Below are positions 58,923-64,000 of a DNA stretch of 64,000 nt, piece by piece. Origin of the DNA: Platerodrilus igneus (taxonomy: Eukaryota; Arthropoda; Insecta; Coleoptera; Lycidae); contig JARFIW010000968.1 in assembly GCA_036346225.1 (NCBI GenBank), positions 744,001 to 808,000 on the forward strand. Direction: 5' to 3'. Position numbers and translations under genes: made by a program. The stretch's first letter is position 1. Each line of letters begins with the position of its first letter. The notes below the pieces were generated by a model. It was not told where the DNA came from and ran no database searches. It worked only from the letters and a program-made list of their open reading frames with translations.

Positions 58923-59578
58923 TACGCAAACACTAACCTAAAACAAATAAAAAACGTATCAAAACGAAACCCCAATGATGACATAACAAAACATGCAAAA
59001 ACAATGTTGCCAACTGAAATAAGTAAAAGAACGGATTTTTTACTTCGGCATTCTTTTTGAAACACCCTTCAAAAGGAATTTAGAATAAGTGTTGCTAAAA
59101 CATCCAGTATTTGTCGAAAATTTGTATTTTTTTAAATCTAGATAATTGAAATACAATGTATTAGACATAGAGGGACAAACAAAGATTACCAGAAATAATC
59201 ATTATCTAATTTATTGCTAAAACAAAACCATTAACTACTGAATTATTCTTATCCTGTTGAAATATGCATTGAGTGATTCATGTTTTAGGAATCAAGGAAC
59301 TGAAAATTTTTACAACTTAAAATTGCTTATAGTTTCTCTAGTCGACAATGTGACAGATGTACCCCGGCAAAAAAACCTGTAAAAATTGATTGAATTTATA
59401 AAGTAATCAATTATTGCGAAATCGTTTAATCAAATAACAAATAAATCCATAATCAAATAATTACTAATTATGCGTAGTAGCACAATGATTAAATATAAGT
59501 AATAAATATTTGGATAATTTTCAAACATTAAGCAATGACATAGTATTAGCTTAATCTTTCTTAATTAACCATTATATT

Positions 59579-59681
59579 AAAATCATTTTATTTACAGCTG
59601 ATCCATGACCCAAGATTGTTGTCAAAATATTTTAACAACGATCCTAGGTCATGGATCGAAACGTAAATAAAGATGATTTTA
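59579..59681. repeat. 103-bp imperfect palindrome
   Basis: The sequence reads nearly the same on both strands, centred on CAAAATATTTTAA. Paired blocks: AAAATCATTTTATTTAC with GTAAATAAAGATGATTTT, GATCCATGACC with GGTCATGGATC, and GATTGTTG with CAACGATC. On the + strand CTGATC at 59,598 and GAAACG at 59,658 bracket the long stem, a layout resembling a hammerhead core with an extended stem II but lacking the GA of CTGATGA. A MITE-like or Penelope-derived origin is possible. Confidence 0.8.
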
Positions 59682-60929
59682 AAAGCTATGAGTGGTTTAA
59701 TTCTCAAAGAAGATTAAAAAAAATGCTAAACAAACCACAACAAACATACAGGGAGTAATGACATAGTAGTTTATTAAGAAAAAATTGATCAAATTCCCCA
59801 TTTTTAGAACTCCTGTTCGTATTTTAAAATTAACCAAGGGATAGTTTCACTTAGATAGGTAGTTTTGTCACATTAATTTAAATTTTTATATATTGTCAAA
59901 CCATTTATTATGAACCACACAAAAAATGAAATCATCTTTTGAGTTTGAACAGTATTTCCGAAATTTTTAACGATGAATTTTCCATCTTACTTCTCACTCC
60001 AGTGATAATAAAATCCACCAAACCAATTTTCATTAAATCATGTGCGGTTGATCTAGTAACCTTTATTCGAATACCCAGAGCGTTGGTCCAGTTGAAAGTC
60101 ATTAGCATCTTCTTATTTGCAGCGCGTTTCAATGCACTCTGCATCATTTTCCGACTGTTAATTCACCAGAAAACAATGTTGACAGCATAGAAACGTGTTG
60201 TGAAGACGAAAATGATGATTAACTTTAGCTCGACCGACCAGTTTGGAAGAAGTTTTTATTATTAGAATCATATTTCATAAGTACATATAATACTTTGAAA
60301 TATTTAAAATCATTATAAAAAAGAGGTTTTAATTTATAGTGTGTTCAACAAATAAATACTTGCGAATCTTAATGTCCCACTTGCCAAAAACCAAGCTTCA
60401 AATTATTTTGCCAACTGCAACACTTAATTTGAAACTCTAATAGCCATTATTCAATTATTCAGGACTAAATTTAATAAATATTGTGCTAAATTCGCGCAAT
60501 AGCTAGTTTACTTTTATAACATTAATTTTGTTTTATTACGGGCATTGAAAATCTTAGGTACTGACATGCCTTCCTGATCATAAAAAACACAATTTTTTAC
60601 ATGAGGAATGTAGTAAGAATACAAACATAACTCTCTCTTAAATTATTTAAAGAAAAACAGGCATAACCGAAAAATGCATATGATATACTGTATTGAACCC
60701 AAAGTTTTCTATAATATCGTAAATGTAATTACAAACAAATACGTATTGCCATTAATTTCTTGACTTATATTGTTTAATTTGCCTGTTATTATAAAACTTA
60801 TTATAAAACTTGGTGAAAATTTTCGTTTTGACTCTATGATATTTGAAGTCTTTTATGATAAAGAAGTTTTTACTTGTCATTCCTATATATCAATCTCTAT
60901 TTACCACATTTTCGGTGTTTCTGTTTCAG

Positions 60930-61504
60930 ACGTTCCTTTTGGATTTGATGCATTACAAGGTAACCAGGCTCCTGTAGTAATCAACGCCTATCCAGAAGAC
61001 AATCCCAATAAAGATTTATGTCTAACTCCAGGTTGTATACACACTGCTTCGCGAATACTAGAACATATGGATACAAATGTAGAGCCGTGTGATGATTTCT
61101 ATCAATTTGCATGTGGAAACTTTATTAAGAAGACTGTTATACCCGATGATAAATCGTCAGTTACTTCATTTACAGTAATTGGCGATGTTCTTCAAGAGCA
61201 ACTGAGGACGATGATTGAGGAACCTATATATCCTAAAGAACCTAAGTCATTCTCCCTATTAAAAAAGCTATATAGATCGTGTATGAATAAACCGGCTATT
61301 GAAGAAGATGGATTAACTACTATGAAAAATATTATAAGAAAATTAGGTGGTTGGCCTGTCTTAGAAGGAAATCGCTGGGACGATGGTAGCTTTGATTGGC
61401 GCCAATCAGTATACAAATTTAGAAAGTTTGGTTATAGTGTTGACTATTTCATTGATTTTTCTGTTGGTATAGATCTGAAAAATTCTACAAAACGATTAAT
61501 AGAC
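60930..61504 (+). CDS. Neprilysin-like gene, first ectodomain exon
   Basis: A 575-base exon from the acceptor TGTTTCAG|AC to the donor GAC|GTAAAT. It encodes residues 78-269 of the joined protein. The M13 hallmark is complete: DLCLTPGCIHTASRILEHMD, then PCDDFYQFACGNF (residues 130-142), then the IPDDKSSVTSFTVIGDVLQE helix region. The paired cysteines 108, 113, 131 and 139 fit the conserved disulphides at the start of the ectodomain. Further conserved blocks are LLKKLYRSCMN, LGGWPVLEG and NSTKRLID, with a potential N-glycosylation site at NST. Family enzymes cleave small peptides such as neuropeptides and tachykinins at the cell surface. Product assignment is firm for M13; the exact paralogue is not determined. 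Confidence 0.95.
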
Positions 61505-61555
61505 GTAAATAGCAAATCACAATATATTAACGTATTTTTATATTTTTCATTGTAG

Positions 61556-61732
61556 TTAGATCAAGGAACTTTAGGTTTGAGAAGAGAGTTTCTTATAAAG
61601 GGCTTAGATGATAAACTAGTTAAATCTTACTTTGATTACATGATTGACATAGCAATAATATTTGGTGCTGATCGTAAAGCAGCAGAAAAGGAACTGAAGG
61701 AAACGCTACAACTCGAAATAAAGCTTGCTGAG
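61556..61732 (+). CDS. Neprilysin-like gene, ectodomain exon 4
   Basis: A 177-base exon after a 51-base intron, in phase 0 at both ends (acceptor TTTCATTGTAG, donor GAG|GTAAGG). It encodes LDQGTLGLRREFLIKGLDDK, LVKSYFDYMIDIAIIFGADR and KAAEKELKETLQLEIKLAE. The LDQxxLGLxREFL, YxxYMxxIAxxFGA and LExKLAE blocks are standard for the M13 N-terminal (PF05649-type) domain, which caps the active site and limits substrate size. Confidence 0.95.
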
Positions 61733-61781
61733 GTAAGGTTTTGCATTGATGTTAAATCATTTTTTATATTTCGTGTTACAG

Positions 61782-62002
61782 ATTTCACTTCCTAATGAAA
61801 AACGCAGAAATGCCTCAGTTTTATATAATCCTATGTCAATAGCAGATCTCCAAGCAAAGTTCCAAACTATTCCATGGCTTGAGTATATCAACACTATATT
61901 AGGTTTATCAGATCTTAGAGTTGGAGTAAATGAAGTTGTTATTGTTAGTGTACCCAGTTATCTACAACAGCTAGAGAAGGTATTGACATTAACGCCAAAG
62001 AG
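61782..62002 (+). CDS. Neprilysin-like gene, ectodomain exon 5
   Basis: A 221-base exon after a 49-base intron (acceptor GTGTTACAG, donor AAAGAG|GTAAAT). It encodes ISLPNEKRRNASVLYNPMSI, ADLQAKFQTIPWLEYINTIL, VNEVVIVSVPSYLQQLEKVL and TLTPK. IPWLEYIN and VxVPSYxxxL are conserved M13 blocks, and NAS is a potential glycosylation site. It ends with the AG of a split Arg codon. Confidence 0.95.
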
Positions 62003-62050
62003 GTAAATAAAATTGACACGCGAATGCAGTATTTCTAATTTAATTTTTAG

Positions 62051-62209
62051 AGTCATAGCTAATTATGTCATGTGGAGAGCAGTTGCATCATCTGTTTCTT
62101 ACCTAACTGAGGAACTCAGAAACAGACAACTACTGTATGGTGCAATTCTAAGTGGAAAAACAGAACGAGAATCTCGTTGGAAGGAGTGTGTCGATACAGT
62201 TTCTGGAAG
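62051..62209 (+). CDS. Neprilysin-like gene, ectodomain exon 6
   Basis: A 159-base exon after a 48-base intron (acceptor TAATTTTTAG, donor GGAAG|GTAAGT). It encodes RVIANYVMWRAVASSVSYLT, EELRNRQLLYGAILSGKTER and ESRWKECVDTVSG. RxIANYxxWR and RWxxCVxxV are conserved M13 blocks just before the region leading into the catalytic domain. The exon ends in phase 2. The next expected block (LxxAVGxLYV...) and the HExxH zinc site are not found up to 64,000, so the gene continues beyond the window after an intron of at least 1.79 kb. Confidence 0.95.
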
Positions 62210-62479
62210 GTAAGTTCATATTGTTGAAAGTCTGGAAACATACAACGATACTTCTTTATAACTTAATTGATGTAGGGGCTTCTAAAAAGGCGTATTATAT
62301 CATATATAATTTCATAAAAGACTCAAAAGTCAAACTTTTGGTATATTCTGTATATGCTAGAAACAGTAAATTGAAAAAATAATAAAAAGTTGCTAAGCCT
62401 TGACTTTTTCAAACTTTCACAACACAAACTGATTAAAGTACAATTTTATACAAACAATTGTAAATATTATGAAAAAAAA

Positions 62480-62760
62480 TTGTTACGGGTAAAATGGACG
62501 TTAAATGAATTTAAATTTTGATTTGCCCTGAAGAGACTGGGAACCCGTAACATTATAAGAGTGCATTGCATCGGATTACCACGGTGGTGCGGGAGTAGGT
62601 CCCTATGAATAAATGAGAAAGAAAAATAAGCAAATACAAAAATGGTAAATAACAAGAGTTGAAATCAAAAATTCTACATTACGTTAACACTTACCTTGAG
62701 AGATCTTCCTATTGTCAAAATCGAGGCCGCCAAACAGTCTGTCATCGCAATGCTTTTGAT
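62480..62760 (-). mobile_element. SINE-like repeat, copy 2
   Basis: Aligns with 45,540-45,810 in the same orientation. The tRNA-like part on the minus strand (62,596 to 62,524) keeps GTGGTAATCCGATGCAATGC (A-box-like) and TTACGGGTTCCCAG (B-box-like). The leading part with CTCAAGGTAAGTG is also shared. Both copies sit antisense inside introns of the neprilysin gene. Confidence 0.5.
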
Positions 62761-63390
62761 GCCATTTCTATGTGGAAAACTGTTATCCGCATAAAACTCC
62801 TTTGCTTTGGTATCCTAAATTTGTTCATAACTTAATAATTTCTCAAAATAAAATGCTCCTTCCAAATACGACTATCACTGGAAGAGCTGGATATTCTCTA
62901 CCACTCGCTTGCTTTAACTATTTCTTAAATAAATTAACAAAAGTCTACCTAACTTTAACTTCTATTAACATAAAAATAATTTCCACCTACTTACAAATGT
63001 CCTTTCCTAAAAATAAATGGTACCCTGTAATCTGGCGAGATGTTGCCACAATAAAATATTCTACAAAAACATTCATAAGCCATTAACAAAATATTTACCA
63101 CTCCAAATTTTTTCTGCTTTTGTATTTAATTATTAGACATAATTAGACAAATTATTGACAATATCGTTCACAAAACAAGAAAAAACCAGTTAAATACCAA
63201 CTTTGTACTATATGATCGTTTTTCCTACTTTAAATTTCACTAAAAATCTGGCATTTCAAATCACTAATTAGCCCAACCAAATAATAATTTTACTTAATTA
63301 CTGTCTTATTAACAAAACACAATTAACATTCAAAAATGTATAAGATTGTTTTTAAAAATGTTACATAAAGGTATGCACTTTTCAATTCCA

Positions 63391-63410
63391 AGTTTCGAAC
63401 GCTCATCAGG
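63391..63410 (-). other. Hammerhead-like relic
   Basis: On the minus strand CCTGATGAGCGTTCGAAACT keeps CTGATGA, a stem II reduced to one G-C pair, and GAAAC. No pairing stem I or NUH triplet is seen, so it is vestigial. It resembles sequence found at the ends of Penelope-like elements. Confidence 0.35.
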
Positions 63411-64000
63411 ATTTTCCTCTCATCAGTTATTGAAGATCCAAACACAGCAGCTCCCTGACCCGAAATATGCCACAAAATTACAACTAATGGAGGGATTTCT
63501 ACTTATTTGTTTCAAAACGGTTTTCCGACATTATCTCCGCACTCACGCGTTTATGAACCTGCTGTTTGCGGAGATATTTCAGTTTATTAGATGGCAACCG
63601 CCTCCATTACTTTCCTTGGGGAATTCATACCATTTTTTGGAGTTTAAGTACCTTCTATCAAATTCCCATTTACTAACTCATTTCTATCAGCGCCAACCCC
63701 ATCTAGCTATTTTATTCGCCTGTATCTCTACATATTTTATTGTTTTCAGGTGATCGAGTTTTGTATACTTGATTAATTCTACTTTCGTTTTGTTCAACAA
63801 AACTATTTTTTATTCCCACTATAAATCATATTTCATTATGGTCAGCGTCTGCTCAATACAATGTTTCGAATTCATTCTATGCTTAATTTACCATTCTCAC
63901 AGCTTATAATTTATTACAATGTATATACATCTGTGCAAAACTTGTCACGTTTCAATGATTGCTTTGCAGTTTTATTAATGTCATTGCCTTTTCATTCCTA

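Larger units (their letters stand above)
55995..60929 (+). other. Intron 2 of the neprilysin-like gene
   Basis: A 4.9 kb intron. It contains a (TA)n tract with a TTGCTGTGA junction, a (TA)n tract next to inverted transposase fragments, and a palindrome, each listed separately. The stretches 56,330-58,285 and 59,070-59,575 show no coding motif. A 71-codon minus frame at 59,932-60,147 is unidentified. Confidence 0.7.
62210..64000 (+). other. Intron 6 (partial) of the neprilysin-like gene
   Basis: Non-coding as far as can be seen. It holds SINE-like repeat copy 2 and a hammerhead-like relic. The 104-codon frame at 62,772-63,086 and the 135-codon frame at 63,346-63,753 show no family motif and no M13 sequence. 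Confidence 0.6.

Noticed and set aside
63346..63753. 135-codon frame after the last neprilysin exon
   Set aside because: No M13 blocks, no acceptor/donor in phase, and it overlaps a hammerhead-like relic on the other strand.
1..64000. CRISPR array, operon or bacterial features
   Set aside because: No regularly spaced identical repeats with unique spacers; splicing and element content are animal.

Overview
This window looks like a piece of an insect (at least arthropod) nuclear chromosome. It is very AT-rich, has spliced GT-AG exons with some introns only about 50 bases long, and is crowded with element types common in insects: mariner and other Tc1/mariner-like elements, a hAT with a DUF4371-type transposase, non-LTR and Ty3/gypsy-like retrotransposons, foldback-like inverted repeats and long (TA)n tracts. 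The order cannot be fixed from this sequence.

Only one convincing host gene is present, on the + strand from about 44.2 kb past the right edge: a neprilysin-like M13 zinc metalloendopeptidase. Six coding exons are visible: a proposed first exon at 44,213-44,304, a membrane-anchor exon at 55,855-55,994, and four ectodomain exons between 60,930 and 62,209. They join in frame to 454 codons, covering the cytoplasmic tail, the membrane anchor and the first part of the M13 N-terminal domain. The catalytic HExxH half must lie beyond base 64,000. Introns 1 (11.5 kb) and 2 (4.9 kb) are filled with transposable elements; introns 3-5 are 48-51 bases.

Layout: 0.35-1.5 and 3.2-3.5 kb, two decayed copies of one LINE family; 3.9-6.8 kb, a degenerate satellite array of roughly 150-190 bp units interrupted by a gag relic; 9.1-9.9 kb, a second gag relic; 10.5-11.5 kb, a mariner relic; 15.3-18.8 kb, (TA)n-bounded repeats and a foldback-like element with long composite inverted arms; 21.1-24.9 kb, a 490-bp direct repeat pair; 26.2-30.6 kb, a nearly complete but frameshifted CR1/Jockey-like LINE on the minus strand; 32.9-34.9 kb, a dispersed repeat with a second copy at 45.9-47.7 kb; 34.9-41.5 kb, a young LTR retrotransposon on the minus strand with near-identical LTRs, an intact 609-codon gag, a protease and only the start of reverse transcriptase; 41.5-43.5 kb, another (TA)n-bounded repeat.

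Intron 1 of the neprilysin gene holds a SINE-like repeat, an 86-bp-arm hairpin, a 168-bp inverted-repeat unit carrying a complete hammerhead ribozyme motif, a mariner with both TIRs, a hAT element split by a second mariner, and a Tc1/mariner-like element with TIRs. Intron 2 holds two transposase N-termini in inverted orientation and a 100-bp palindrome.

The most interesting signals are the hammerhead ribozyme at 48,124-48,168 (minus strand) with related relics elsewhere, and the recurrent end motif TATATTGCTGTGATA beside (TA)n tracts, which suggests an uncharacterised TA-tract-associated element family.
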